Assembly: GCA_004794655.1 (NCBI GenBank) | Contig: SMMW01000037.1 | Coordinates: 372,001-436,000, forward strand | Reading direction: 5' to 3' | Origin: Marisa cornuarietis | Lineage: Eukaryota > Mollusca > Gastropoda > Architaenioglossa > Ampullariidae | DNA length: 64,000 nucleotides | Shown: positions 24,070-37,900 of the stretch, in pieces | Numbering within the stretch: position 1 is the stretch's first letter | Layout of the letters: every line of letters starts with the position of its first letter | The notes under the pieces: generated by a model | Told to the model about the DNA's origin: nothing | What the model saw: only the letters and a program-made list of their open reading frames with translations | Database searches by the model: none | Position numbers and translations under genes: made by a program

Positions 24070-27000
24070 GTAAGCACAAATTTGTCTTTCCTGTTGTACA
24101 GTAGGTCTAAATCAAAGGTTTAACACACTTTTTAAGAACTTTGGAAATTTATTTACAAAACGATGGTACGAAATACTAGCTCAAACAAAGTTGTGTTACT
24201 TCTGACCACTAGTTGGCAAGTTACTGTCGAATTGACCGACTTCGCACGGTAGACATCAAATGGAAGGGTTTTTCCGTGCGTTCCACAGTCAGCTTTGAAA
24301 CTGAACATACGTGATGTCGTTTTGATTCCCTTCGGTAGACATTTATTTCTTTTAAGTAAAAAAAAAATGTAAAATAGATTATTATAAAAGGCAAGTTAGC
24401 GTGAAGGGGCCGTGTTTAGAGGAGGCAGTTCTCAAAGTTCGAGGGTAATGGTATGTCAGCACACGGTGAGCCGCAGGTTTTTTTTTTTTTAATTTTAATC
24501 CCCGTCAACACACATCGCTTTTAGTTGTCATATGTGACAAGTTGCTCCAGTCACGTTCAGATTGTAAGCTATATGTCACGCGTTAAAGGACAGAAAGCTC
24601 AGGAATATTTAACCTATGTTCCTTACGCAAACTGCCCTAGTTAATGCAAAGGTTAATGTGAGCTCGTTGAGTACCTTTTTTTCAAATACCCCAGAAAGTC
24701 TTGATGTACGTGCAAAGTCTCCCCCCCTCCCCTGCTTAAACCAGCCCTCCCTCTTTCCTCGCTCTCTTCGCCGACCCATTTCGTCTGCCTAGAGATGCAC
24801 GCGCGTTCGTCACCCTTACTCCCCCCTCCTCCGCCCCCTACCTTTCAGCGATTTACTAAGCAGCTGTAGGTCACTTTTCAACGACAACTGCGGCGCTCTC
24901 GTAAACCATGTCACCACCGAACCAGCTAACCTTTTTGCACTAACTCAGACATGACACAAAGTATCAGAATGAAACAAGTTTAGGTAAGCGTGCATGCATA
25001 ACTTGTGTTTGTGCATCTTATTGCTTATAAGGTTGGGCATGTGAGCAAGTGTAACAAAATGATGGAAAGAGTGACCTAGAATAAAGAAAACAGGATGTCA
25101 GTTTTAATGCAAATAGTATTGTTAACTTCCTTGTGCTTTCGATTTTGAGGGCACTTCAACCTAAACTCCAGTTTTTAGTAGTATTTTTAGGAACTGGCTA
25201 TTCAAAGAGTAAGCCTTACTGTTAAGGGTCTCCTATCATCATCTCATTGTAATGCTCATTCCAAAAGACTTTCATGCATTAATCTAATCTTCATAAAAAT
25301 TCATAAAAATCTGTAAATTTTGGTAACCTGTCCAGAATATCCCTATATCTGTTAGTGTTTTGTGAAAATGTAGTGTTATTAGGAAATGTATTCTATAATG
25401 AAACAACGCTTTATGAGAAAAAACAGTTTCTTATATTTGTATGGTGATGCTTTGTTAAAAAAATGTAGCCCTCATTATTTCTGGTATGAAATTTCAATGA
25501 TTCACTGAAAAATTTAAGCTTATTAATATCTTCATTTCCATTAATAATTTTATGTCTGAACTAAATCTCCCCATTTCTTCACCCTTATGTGAATTGAGCT
25601 TTAAATATTTTAATCTTTTAATATAAGTCCTATCTTTAAATTCTAATAGTAATCTTGTTGCTCTTCTTTTGGCCTTTCTAATGATACTTTTTTCCAGAAA
25701 TGTGCACTAAATCAACCTCTACACAACTAGAAAAGAATTTGTTTAATGCATCAGCCTTTTCCCTATCCTTATCTATTATAAATCCATCATCATTCTTTAG
25801 AACACCATCCCTGTATATTTTCGTCCCATTTTTTACACATTTTCACAATTTCTTTGGATTTTCTTGACTTTCATTAACAGTTTGTTTTTTATAGTCTTTT
25901 TTTGCATGCCTTAGTATTTTAGTACAGTAATTTCCCAATTTACATCATTTTTATAGGCCTGACTAGATTATTTAATGTGCAGGGATTTTTGTTTATAGTT
26001 TCTTTTTTCCCATGATAAAAGCATGTAATTCATCCATATTGGTTTAATACATTTTTGGTTCCCTATTCTTATCTTTGGGATACACTTTTTTATTCCTAAT
26101 GGTAATATTTGTTTCATATGCCCCCTTTTAAACCTCAGTGTCCATCTCTGATACTCCTGACTAGTTGTGGCTCGTAATGAAATTTCTGAATTTATCATAA
26201 TTACCTTTCTGACGATTGTACACAACTCATTTGTTTTTCCAGTCTTTCGTATACTATATCAGTCTGAAAGAACAAAACCTCTTGGTCACTTTTACAGACT
26301 GGATCTAAATTTACATCTGATTTCTTCACTCACCAAAACCTAATCCTCTAGAGTATAATGTTAAATGATGATGTGTTCTATCACTTTTGTGGCATTAAGG
26401 TGTGGATCTACTTAAAAATCTACAAAATGGCAGACCATAGACATTGTTCTTTCTCTGATTATTATTTCTCTGTATTATATGTTTTAAGTATAAAGACATT
26501 ATGCTTGTTTAGGGATCTTTCAGTCTTCATGCCAGTCATGTTTGTAGACTATTCAAAGTTCCCTGTTTTGAGGAAAGCTGGCTCCATAATGCATTGCTGT
26601 CATTTGCCCCAAACTGTTAATTACCAAAGGGTAAAGATGAATAACCAATCCAAATAATAAGATTATCATATGATCATTCACTTCAGTTGCATTTGGCATA
26701 GTAACTGCTTTTTCATAATTTATATTTGTAATACTGGAACCTTTGTTGTTTACTTGTGACTGGGAGTTTATTTAACCTTAGTTAATATATTTCAGAAGAG
26801 CTGAAAGGTTTTACCCTGATACCTTCCAAACTTTTTTTTTTAACCTTGGATCTCATACCTGAGGTCAGTAAGGAATCCAAGACCTTTTGCTGTTTTTTAG
26901 GCCAGAAAGCGGTTGTGACCTATTGGATAACTTTGCCCACTTTATAGATGCCAGCAGCTGGCTTTTAAGATATTAAAATTTACATTTCCTTCATGCCTAG

Positions 27001-28963
27001 AAATGTAATAGAGCTACATTATTCCATGAAATGTATAGGCACATTTAATGTATGGAAAGGAAAACCCACCTTCAGCCTAGATGTGATTTGTTCTTTTTGT
27101 GCATGAATGTGCCCAAGAGCGTTCAGATTTGGCTGAGGTAGAATTTTCTCTTTTACTGCTTTCTTCTTACAACAATACAGGAGATGGGATATTGAATGTG
27201 AAAAGAGTTGTGGACCCTTTGTACCCTGGGTATAGAGTCCATAGTTTGACACCATATCTGAGGCAACAAAAACATACACTGAGAGTATATCCCTCTTCTT
27301 GTACATCCACCCCTTAGAGGGGGTGAAAATACCCTACACTTTTTAGAAAAGCATTGCTGGAGGTGTGGGAACAAATGATTGCATACTTTATTATAGAGTC
27401 CTTTCTCACAACCTGCATTTCAATCAGTGCAGTTTGTGCCTAGTAACAGATTTGCTGGTTGGCAGCTGTGGCAATGAGACAGAAAGCTTAGGAAGGTGGG
27501 GAAGGTGAGATTAAATCTGAAATGAAAGATTCTACACCTTTTCTGTACACAGAATTGAGGAAGGGGCAAATCAGATATGGACTGGACACAGAAGAGCCAA
27601 GATGTGTTAATGTGTTTATGGTGGTGAACCCATTTGTCAAGCACACATTTTTTTGGGGATGAGCATTTGTTTATGGAAATTATCCAGAAGTAGCCTTCTC
27701 AACTTCTAACAATGAACTGACTGCCCCTCAATGTGTGTGTGTGTGTGTGTGAGAGTGTTGGCAGGTATACCCACACATGTACATTGTAGGTTTAGGCCCA
27801 GTTTAGGTATCCATGACCTGCACCTCTTGCCCTCCAAACCTTTATTTGTGCATGACCTGACATTCTTGGCTAGCCCAGGAGTCCAGCAAATCATCTCCCC
27901 CTTTCTGAAGCATGTAGAGGAAAGTATCTTTCTGGTACAGAGCCCCATCTCCCTGTTCTACCCCACACTTTCATCAAAGGTTGTGGGGGAGAGCGCAGGC
28001 TAAACAATGTATGATACTTGTGTCAAGTTAGTTTCTGATGTGCTTTAAACCCATTCAGAGGCAGAATTGTTACACGGATGTTGCCCTTTGACTTGGTGGG
28101 TAGGTTTTGAGAGCAGTTTCTAGGAAATGAGATAGTATTTGCAACCATAGATCAGGAAGTTAATGCTGTGTATGCTTGTGTGTGCCATTTGTGGATTGCA
28201 GAATAGGTTGCTTGGGTGTTAAAACAACAGAGTTTATTTTCTTGGGATTAGGGAGGTAGGTTTAGTAGCTGCTAACGAAGACTTTTTTTGCTGTATGTGC
28301 TGGTCACAACAAGACCTTTTTCACTGTATATGCTTGTTTCTTAAATGAGCAGGAAGATTACGTAATGAAATCTGCTGCAGAACCTTCCTTGATGCTCATC
28401 TGAGTTATCAGTTGCATGGCAACTACCAGTTTAGTTACATTTCATGAATCATTTGCATGTGTGTGCCTGTGTGCGCTTTTTACACAAGGACACAAACGGG
28501 GTGAGTGAGGAAAAAATTATATGAAGCAAATGTTTCTAAGTTATGCTGTTGGGCTGTCAGAAAGGCCACAAGGTCCCAAGTTGGATTTCTCCTATCACTG
28601 TATCAGCTTGACACACTTTCTGAGAGCAAGCATGTGTCTGGAAACAGTCTGATAGGGAGCTGTGCAAGAGCTGAAATCTTAGTTGAGGTGCACCCTGCTG
28701 CTTCTTCCTATCTTTTTGACTTGACCAAGTTTGCTAAAACACAGCTGATGTTTCCGTGGAAGGGCTGTTCATACATGAATGTCATTGTATTTCTTATTGG
28801 GAGAGGCTCATTGTTTCATCAGTGATTCATATATGTAACTTCAGAAAACTCCTATTTTTATACAATACAATACAACTTCATTAATCCACAAGGGCAATTC
28901 CAGATAGTGCTCATAATAGCAATATATAGAGATAAGTATATACATATACATGGTGGACTAATT

Positions 28964-28994
<31 letters not shown>

Positions 28995-31900
28995 GAGACA
29001 CACATAATCATTCCCAGCAACATAAGATACAGCTGGTGATCTTAGATCACCTCAGGCTAGTACAAGATCATGGCAGGTAGTTATTGTAGCTTATAACAAG
29101 GTAGCAATCTGTGCTGATTTTGCCACTGATCCCAGTGATTCCTTGTTTGACATTTTACTCCGATTTTCTTTTATATATATATATATATTTCTTGTGCAGG
29201 AATTTTCTGTGCCATCAGTCGGTTAATTTAACATATTTTCATATATCTATAGGCTTTTGTTTTATGAAGTGTGGCATTAGTGAAGTCTTGGAGTAAAGTT
29301 TGGCCGCAAATACCTAATTTACTCTGTGCATTTTCATTTTTAATTGTAGCCAGATATTGTATTTTATCTTAATCAGTTGTTGGGAGCACAATATTTATAT
29401 GCTATGCATAGATGATTGAGTATTTGTGTAACAAACATGCAACTATGAATGAGTGAAATCTTGAATATTTTTTTAAACCTTTTTATGTTGACTTTTACAT
29501 CTTTTTGGTTTCTGTTTTCAGTTTCCCAGTGTTTGCTCATTCACGACCTGGAGTATTTCTATCTTCTATGTATTCTGCGTCCATGACTCTACAGCTCTTT
29601 CTCAATTTTAAGGATTTATTTTGGATACAGAAACTCACTCAAGATGGACAGTAAGTTTCATTTATTTATCTGCTTATTGTAGCTTAAGTTTAATTGCATT
29701 TATATTTATTTATATTTCTTGATTCAGCTGTCTTTTTCCTCAAATATCTTTCATGTTGTTATTATCATGGAAGATAGGAACATTATCGGATGTCTAAGTG
29801 TGAGAAACGAATTGGGACATTGCATTGACAGCAAACTGCTGAACCACCTAGAAATTGTCAGCAAATTAGCATATGCTTCCAGGTTCAATCACAAGTTGAG
29901 AAAGGAACAAAATTGAACAGTTGAGGGAAAAAAACTGTTCTTGAAAAGGAAAGACTGTATATAAAATTAATTTGACATCAAAAACAAGTAGTGAAACATG
30001 TCATTCTGTGCCAGGAGATCAAGCCAGCTTTTAAAACTTTGTTCTCTACAGAATGCTTAAAGCAGGGAAAACATTGCATCCTCACATGGAGCATTTGCAG
30101 AATGATAAGTGGTGAACTACTAAGAAATAGGATGAATGCCAAAATCTCAGAACAAGATGTCATGCTAGGCTGTCCACACAGTATGCTACTACATTCCTTG
30201 TCATTTGAAGTTGGAGAGTATTCACAACTTAGTGGATCTTCTTGATGTGCTAGAAGAATAGTGTTCAGCACAATCTACATTGTTGATACAATTACCATCA
30301 CATTCATAATTTGTAGTGGAATAATGCTTTTCGTAAAGAAAAGTAAGTTTTTCAAGTAAAGAAGTGAAGGACCTAGTTTATGTCATATTAAGAGCTTAAA
30401 TGGAGAGTACATGGCCCGCTGTGGCTGGGAAAGTGTACAAGATCATCTTGGAAAACTGGACAGAGTGAAGCAAATTTTCTAATTGGCTCCTGTGTGCAGA
30501 GAACCTGCTTAGTCTTCATGCACACAACCAAGCCAGATCCAAAACTTGGGAATGCCATATTTACTCAGCTCAGATAAACAAAATCTGGGATAGATGGAAC
30601 CACAATATGTGGAAGTCACAGCAAGAGAGAACAGGTGGAATCCATATTGCAGAGACCACCTTCAGAGAGATCAGATGGAAGTAACATTATGGATGTCACT
30701 TCCAGAGAGAACTGATATTGGCACAAGCTTTAGTGATCATGTCCTTTAAAAAAAAATTTTTTTAAATGGAAGCCTCGGTTGTAGAGATCATCTTACAATT
30801 CATAATACAGATTATAAGATTGATTAATTATCAGAACTGCTTGGAGAAAAGAAAAAAACGCCTATAGAAAATACATCTGTTTTGTGATGTGAGTTTTCTT
30901 TAAGGAAGTAAAGTTGACACTAAAGTTCTCTCTCTAATACATATTTGTCATTAATGGGTGGGCAAAATGTTTGGATTAACTATATGATTGAACATGATCA
31001 TTCATAGATCATTGTTCTTCGTTCAGGGGAGCAAGATGGCTCCAAAGAAGTCATGGAATCCATCGAAACAATCCTGGCACGTGGTCTCAAAATGGGAGAC
31101 CGCCAGGTTCGGCGTGCTGCTTACCATAATCTCCAGGTGAGTGAGTGAATGCATGAGAAAGAGACTGTGGGCGTGTGTGGTGTGAAAAAAGGTTGGGCAC
31201 CACTGGGCTAGGGGATACAGCTCTTCCATTTTCAAGATGCTTACCTGTAAACATCACCATGCATCTTGGTCTCTGAACAGTCCTGCATTTCATTAATTTC
31301 ACAGAACTTGTGTCTGTCATGTTTTTTTTGTGTTTGTAAAGCACAGTGAGCCTGGCTGTCTGGGGTACCACACTGTAAATGCTCATTATTATCTACAGAA
31401 GGTCAAGTTCATGATGTAGCATTTGTACTCAGATACATCTAATTAACATCATTTGGAGGTCTTAACATAAATGTCTCCATGTTCAGTCATCGCAACTATG
31501 TTGTTGACCTCTGTTAAGTGTTACAGTATTTTGTCAAAGTAGCTAAAATGGGGGGGAAAAGAGTTATAAAGTATTTAAGAAGTTTCAGCATCTGGTTATA
31601 AAGTATTTAGGAAGTCTTCAGCATCTGTCACTGTAATTAAACTCCAAACATAATTTTTTTTATTATTCTGATATGATTTTAGTAATTGTAAAGAAATGTA
31701 AGAACCTAAAACATAGTTTTCAAAGACTTTTTTGAATGCTGCCAGCATTTTGTGCACTAGTTATGACACCTGCTTCAGTCAATCGTTTTGGTGTCTGACA
31801 GACACACATTTCTTGTGTTGCAGTCTACTAATGTACATTCATTCAATACATTCTCTGTTTACAAAAATGTTTATTCTTACATTAATCCAGGTTTGGAAAG

Positions 31901-34900
31901 TAGATGTTTGGTAAATACCTAGTGAGATTCTTCTTCTAGGCTTTTCTGGTGTTCCTCATGGGTACCTTGTTCAAAGGATACTTGAAGACAAATAGACCTG
32001 ATGTTATGCTGCTCACATCATTATTTGTCAGCCCAGTTTCCAAGACAAATAAGACCTAATGTCTTGCTACTCACTTCACTCTTTGCCTGCCCAGTCTGAC
32101 AATCATGTCAGTGTTGACGTCTCATATTAGCTGGCTGTCAAAGATAGTGCTTAGGTATTTATGAGATTTACTGGTCTTTGAGACATTCATGTCAAAAATA
32201 TGTTTTACATCATACAAAGGTTGAAAGGGCAAAGGACCATCCATTAATCTTTAGGAGAAAAAAGTTGAAGGGTGAATGACCTTGCAGATTTGGAAGTAAC
32301 AGAATAGCACTTTTCAATTGCTATTTCTTTAGCTAGTCTCATCTGATCTATTACTGTCCATTTTTATCAGCTATATAGTGTGTAACAAATTACACATTAT
32401 GTAGTACAGCCAGTATGCACATTATATATTTTCATGCCCATGTGTGACATAGTTAACAGATGAAACATTTGACTTCCATCATTATATTGGAGATGATTCA
32501 GGAAGATGTCAATAAAGCATTAATTTGTTAGCAAACAAGAACTAAAGACTACAAATATAACAATGATTTTTGCACCACTATGTTTTGGGTTTAGTGCACC
32601 ATTTATGATGCCATATTTGTAAATGTATGTTTGTGGTCATATCCATGCATCTATTGAATATACATCAGTCATGTGCATGTATACTGAGTAAATAGTCTTA
32701 AGCCTTGGTATTGATTTTTTACACTACATATGTTGCAAAAATCTGAGCTGTTTATGAAAAAGCGGAAACAGCGATTGTGAAATGAACAGTAATAATCACC
32801 CATGATAGTGTACCAAACGGGTGGACCCTGTGCAGCTTTCAGCAGGCTGTCTTTTCAATGCACTTGGTTCATTTGGTTCATTTGGTTTTGTAGAGGATGA
32901 TCAGTCCCCATGAACAGCTACATTCTAGTTTCATCCTTTTAAAAGTGAAAACAAGCCTTACAGTTAAATATACTCATCACATTTCTTAATGTGAATAAAA
33001 TTGCTAGTGAATTTTTTTTCTGTCCATATGAAGATTTTTGGCAAATAAGCACAAAACAAGAAACACATTTGGCAGTAGCAAGTGGACACTTAAATACATA
33101 ATAAGTACAACATACAAATTTGATTACCTGGAGCCACAGTGAGAGGTGGATTGTCCATGAACATTTAAAAGTTACATATGATACTGAATCTTCATTCACA
33201 GTTGATTGTACAAAATAGTGTAATATCTAATGCAGATACAACACTCCACAAGTTAACATAAATACATAATGAGCTTTTATAACATTACACAGTTTCAACT
33301 GAAGAAAGTTACAGTATGCAAAACAGTAAAAGGATTTCCCTACTTTGGAGGTTTTTCTTTTGATCTTAGAGGGTCTGTGCATGTGCACACACACTTAGTC
33401 CTATCTAACGTAAATTTTGTGTGAACACTCATTTTGGAAATGTCAACACTACAACTTGTTTCACATCATTCAGCCTTTCATGCTGCTAGCGAAGTGTGCA
33501 CGTGCATGTCAAGTGGGCATTTAAATTAAAATAATGTAACTAGGGTTTCCATTTTAAAACTGCTATTTAAAGATAAATTAACAGTTTTTTAATCTTGGTG
33601 TGATTCAAATAATCTGGCATTTTTCTCTTTTGTTTACAGAGGCGAAATGAGTTAAAGGTGAAATGTGAATTCAATGGAGAAAAAAGGTGAGATGCATTAG
33701 ATTTTATAATTGCTAAGTTTGTTAATTTACACTTTTGAAAATTAACTAGTTATTAACGACAGTAAACTATGTTCTCTTCCCAACCCCTTTTCCATATTTA
33801 TTTCTCTTTCCATATCTCATTCTATTGGTAGGGCATCTGACAATGCATATGGAAAGAGAATTTTGGGAAATAATTAGTAGGGACAGTATACAAGAGTGTT
33901 AAACAGTCTCTCATCATTGGTTTTACCAGTTTATGGTAGTGTCAGTGATGTGTATAAAGCAGGAGGACCAGCAATTAAAAGGTGAGAGAAGGACAGCTTT
34001 TCCTGAGTTGGAAGGATTTAAGAAGTTGCTCATGGGCTGCATCTGCCTGTGCTTGATGCACAATTTTCCACTCTTGCATTCACAGTTGCCAGGATGTTAG
34101 CAGACAGCAGAGCAGCTTTACAGCCAAATATGACAGTAATATTGAAGCTACTGGAGGAGCATCCTCTGTGATTGTGCTTTTTCCACAGACCATGTCTGCC
34201 TGCCACTTGCACCTTACAGCTTAGCACTGGGGGAGGGGGTGTTTGGAGGGGTCAATACTGGGCTGCATAGGTCGTCCCAATGTATGCATTCTGTTGCACA
34301 AAAATTAAATCCGATTATCATTAAGTTGTCGCAGGGTCCTTCACCACTTTCTGCTCAAATAATTGCTGTCAGGCGTTGAAACATAGTGGCTTGTCAGCGA
34401 GTTATTGCCAGTTGCTGGCGATACTGGTGTAGCTCTTTGAGAAAAGGTACCTTACCCTTCAAAATCATATCTTAGGCAACCTTTCTCTCCACAAAGCCAA
34501 CGCCTGTGAACAAAAAGGTTCAAGTTACACACGTCGTTCAGAGCAAGTATAACTCTTCAGGAGAATCCACACCAGAGACTTTTAAATATGTCAGATCAAA
34601 AGCTTGGAGTGTGATTTATGTTGGCGAGCCCAGCCACCCGATCCTGTATGTTAACATTCACAATTTGTAGAAGACCGCACTGTCCTCGTATCCATGTTCC
34701 TCACACACGAAGAATGCTGCTGCTTATCGAACTTGTGTGCAATAGATATTGAAAAACTGGTTACTGCCTAGTGTGCAGCAACAGCGAGGTAACAATGTAT
34801 CAGCAGCCCCACCCCACCCCCCATTCCACTGTCAGAAAAGCTTTGGGGCGCGATGTAACTTGTCTGGGGCCGTAGTTATGAAGAGAGAGTAAGACGTTTC

Positions 34901-37900
34901 CCCCCAGGTCAAAATGGGGAACCCAAGGAAAAGCGTTTTGTTTCCAGAATTATAAAACTATGTCCAGACCCCGCGGGCCTACTTCATGTCTCTGTACCCC
35001 AGAGATCCTATCCTCTGCTTTATAACTGTAGCTCCAGGGGTTGAACAAAAGCTGCAGTTTTCTGGACACCACTTGATGATTTCGGAAACCAGACGTTCTT
35101 CCTTTATGTCTCTATGTTACCTCAGGACAAGGACTCTCGAATCATAACTACCGCCACCGAAGATCATCGCAATCCACATACAGATTAGCAGGTGATCTGT
35201 TTGGCGGCAGGTAAATTGCTAGAAGAAAGGCAAATCATGTAAAGAAAACTTGCCAAGTGGTTCAGAAATTTTAAAAAATTTAGACTGGAGGCCTCATCAC
35301 AGACCACATTTTGTGAAAAATAAACAACAGCCCTATCTTTGGGCTGCTGTTTTGTCATTACTGTTATCAAATGTCCGTGAAACAGTTTTAGGTGTGTATG
35401 AAACTAAGAATTAAAGCAGGTTCTTGTCACCAAGGATTACGATCACGATTAGATTAACACATGCATGATGTTTTTTCAGCCATTTTCAGTAGATCCCTCA
35501 TGAATTTTATCTCATGGTCTTTGGTTTCCCTGACAATTTAAACTAGTGGTTTGAAAACCCCTTGCATTTTACGGCTGGGAAACACTGCATGATGCATGAG
35601 GTACAACCAGTACAACTGTTGGGTCTTTAAATAGAATAAATCTGGCCCAGTAAAAAGAAAAAAAAAGTTTTACTCTGAGATGTAAAATATGGTATTAAAC
35701 TGTTGAAAAGTACACCACAGTTCTTATGCTGTCATACAGTATAGCAGGGTGTCAACAACAAAGATTGGGAGGAGTGTACCTGTAGACATACAGCACTCTG
35801 ACTGGGCTCCAGTCCAGTCTTGCAGCCAGTCACTGTTTTGAATCTCATAAAACAATAGCGGGTTTCATTTGGAGGGATGCTTACACACTATTGTGAGATT
35901 TAGTGTACTCCTTGACCCGCTGCCAGAGCGCGGGGGCGGGACGGGGTTGAATCCTGCGAAAGTGCGACCGATGAAGCATTCTTCTGGTGGCTGTTTGCGG
36001 ACGAAGTGAACTGTCTCGAAAGTCCACAAAAGTTGTCGCCCTCCCCTTCCCCTACTTTTTTCCTCATCAAAACCTGGGGCCTGGGGCCGAGTGTTGACTT
36101 CCTTGCATCACTCATCACTCCGTGAGCAGTTGTGCTGTTGCTGCTGCTGTTGAAGTGCTGGTGCTGTTAGTGTTGCCGTTTGCCAGCGTTCTGTCGACGT
36201 CGAAACGTCAGGCATTAAAAGAGGCGAGACAAAAAGCAAGTCGGGTCTCTGCACAGCCTTTGATGTCTTACCCACCGCAGTATGTCCTTCCGCGATAAGA
36301 GTGTTGATGGCTAGGAGAAGGGACGGAGGTGGGTTTTGGGGGTAGGGGGAGAGCAAGGGGAAGGTTATGCACTTGGACACGGGATCGGTAAAGCCATCGG
36401 TGGTGACGTCACATCCCAGCGCCGGCTGCAGGCGGGATGGTGGCGAGGGGGGGGGAGAAATAGCGATGGAGGCAGGAGTAAGGGTGTCCTAGAAAGTGCA
36501 GTTGCAAGCCGGCTTCTGTGGCGTCGAGGGGACGGAGTTGAAGTGCCGGTGGGATCGTGGTCCGAAGTGGTGGGTACTGCAGGTGTTTAAGGCTTCATCG
36601 CCGCGAGCTGGCCCAGCCCTGTTTAGAGAGAAATGCCGGGTTGCTGAAGAAGAGATCCGAACCCACGTTCATGGCGGTGAACCACTAGACCACCACTTTG
36701 CAATCGATGGCTCCCACCTCACGGTTGATACCTCGCTGGAAATAAACTGGAGACCCCCAATATTTGTTTTTAAGTCTGAAATGTGACATAACTGGACAGC
36801 CTGTTTACAATGGTGCTGCTGTGATGGAGTGTGGCGTTTAGTGGGAGAAGAGATCAGCTACGGCGTATTTGGCGGTGCCAGATGATGCATGCCTGATGTA
36901 TATGACTGAGTTTATTGGTAGTCAAGCGCTCTTCCTACCTCCTACTTCTTTAAAGATTGATAACGTTACAGCAACGAGATTTCGTGACTAGCGAGCAATT
37001 TTCATTGCTCGTACAACTTGATATGGCAGGCGGCAGCGGCGGTGTTGCTATGACAACAAGGCGTGCAGCGAGACGAGCGTGAGATGGGAGGAGTGTTGGC
37101 TGCGCTCTCCCTCCCCCTACCCCCCCACGCCCGCTCCCCCGTCACAACCTATGCAGCTATACACACGGATGGTTACAACTGCCGGGTAGTCTGAGGTGCT
37201 GGAGAGAGAGAAACAATGACTGGCTCGATTGTCCGATTTGTTAGCAAGAAGGCGGTCCGGGGTGGTCGGAATTCTTTTTCCCACATGAGATGGGGGGGGG
37301 GGAATTCAGCCAATCGGAGTGCACGCAAAATATGCCGTCGTCTGCTCGCTCCATTCAATTGCCCATAACTAAACCTAACCCTACCCCAAACTCTAACCCC
37401 AAACCTCTGACAAAATAACATATACCGGCAGATATATTGGCTGAATTTTCGCCCCCCCCCCCCATCTCATGTGGGGAAAAAGAATTCCGCGTCCGGTGGC
37501 GCACCGGTTAGCGCCTGTCACCAATACAGTGAGGATTGGCTGTCCTGGGTTCAGGTCTTGTCTCGGGCACGCTGTTCTTTCTCTGCATGTGGCATTTATT
37601 TACAAGGCTGGCTGCCTTGCCGTGATATTGCCATAGTTGTTGGCTCGGAGTAAAACACCAGTTATTACCTCCCTCTCCTTGTTAGGAAGAAGTCGATGAC
37701 GGATAATCGAGGCTGGGTCTTATGAAGGGATCTTCAGGGAGGCCATACGGGCCCGCTCTGTGCCAGTCGTGGGAACTCCTTGCAGCTTGTTTTGTCGTCC
37801 CGTTACTAATCTCTCTGCCCCTCCTTCACCCCCCTCCGTCTCATTCCTCCGCGCACACACGTCAGACCCAACAGACAAGAAGACCGCCACTGGGTACACG

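Noticed and set aside
36336..36786. Overlapping plus-strand frames in G-rich intronic DNA
   Set aside because: Glycine/arginine-rich translations are what GGN-rich sequence gives in any frame. Part overlaps an antisense SINE.
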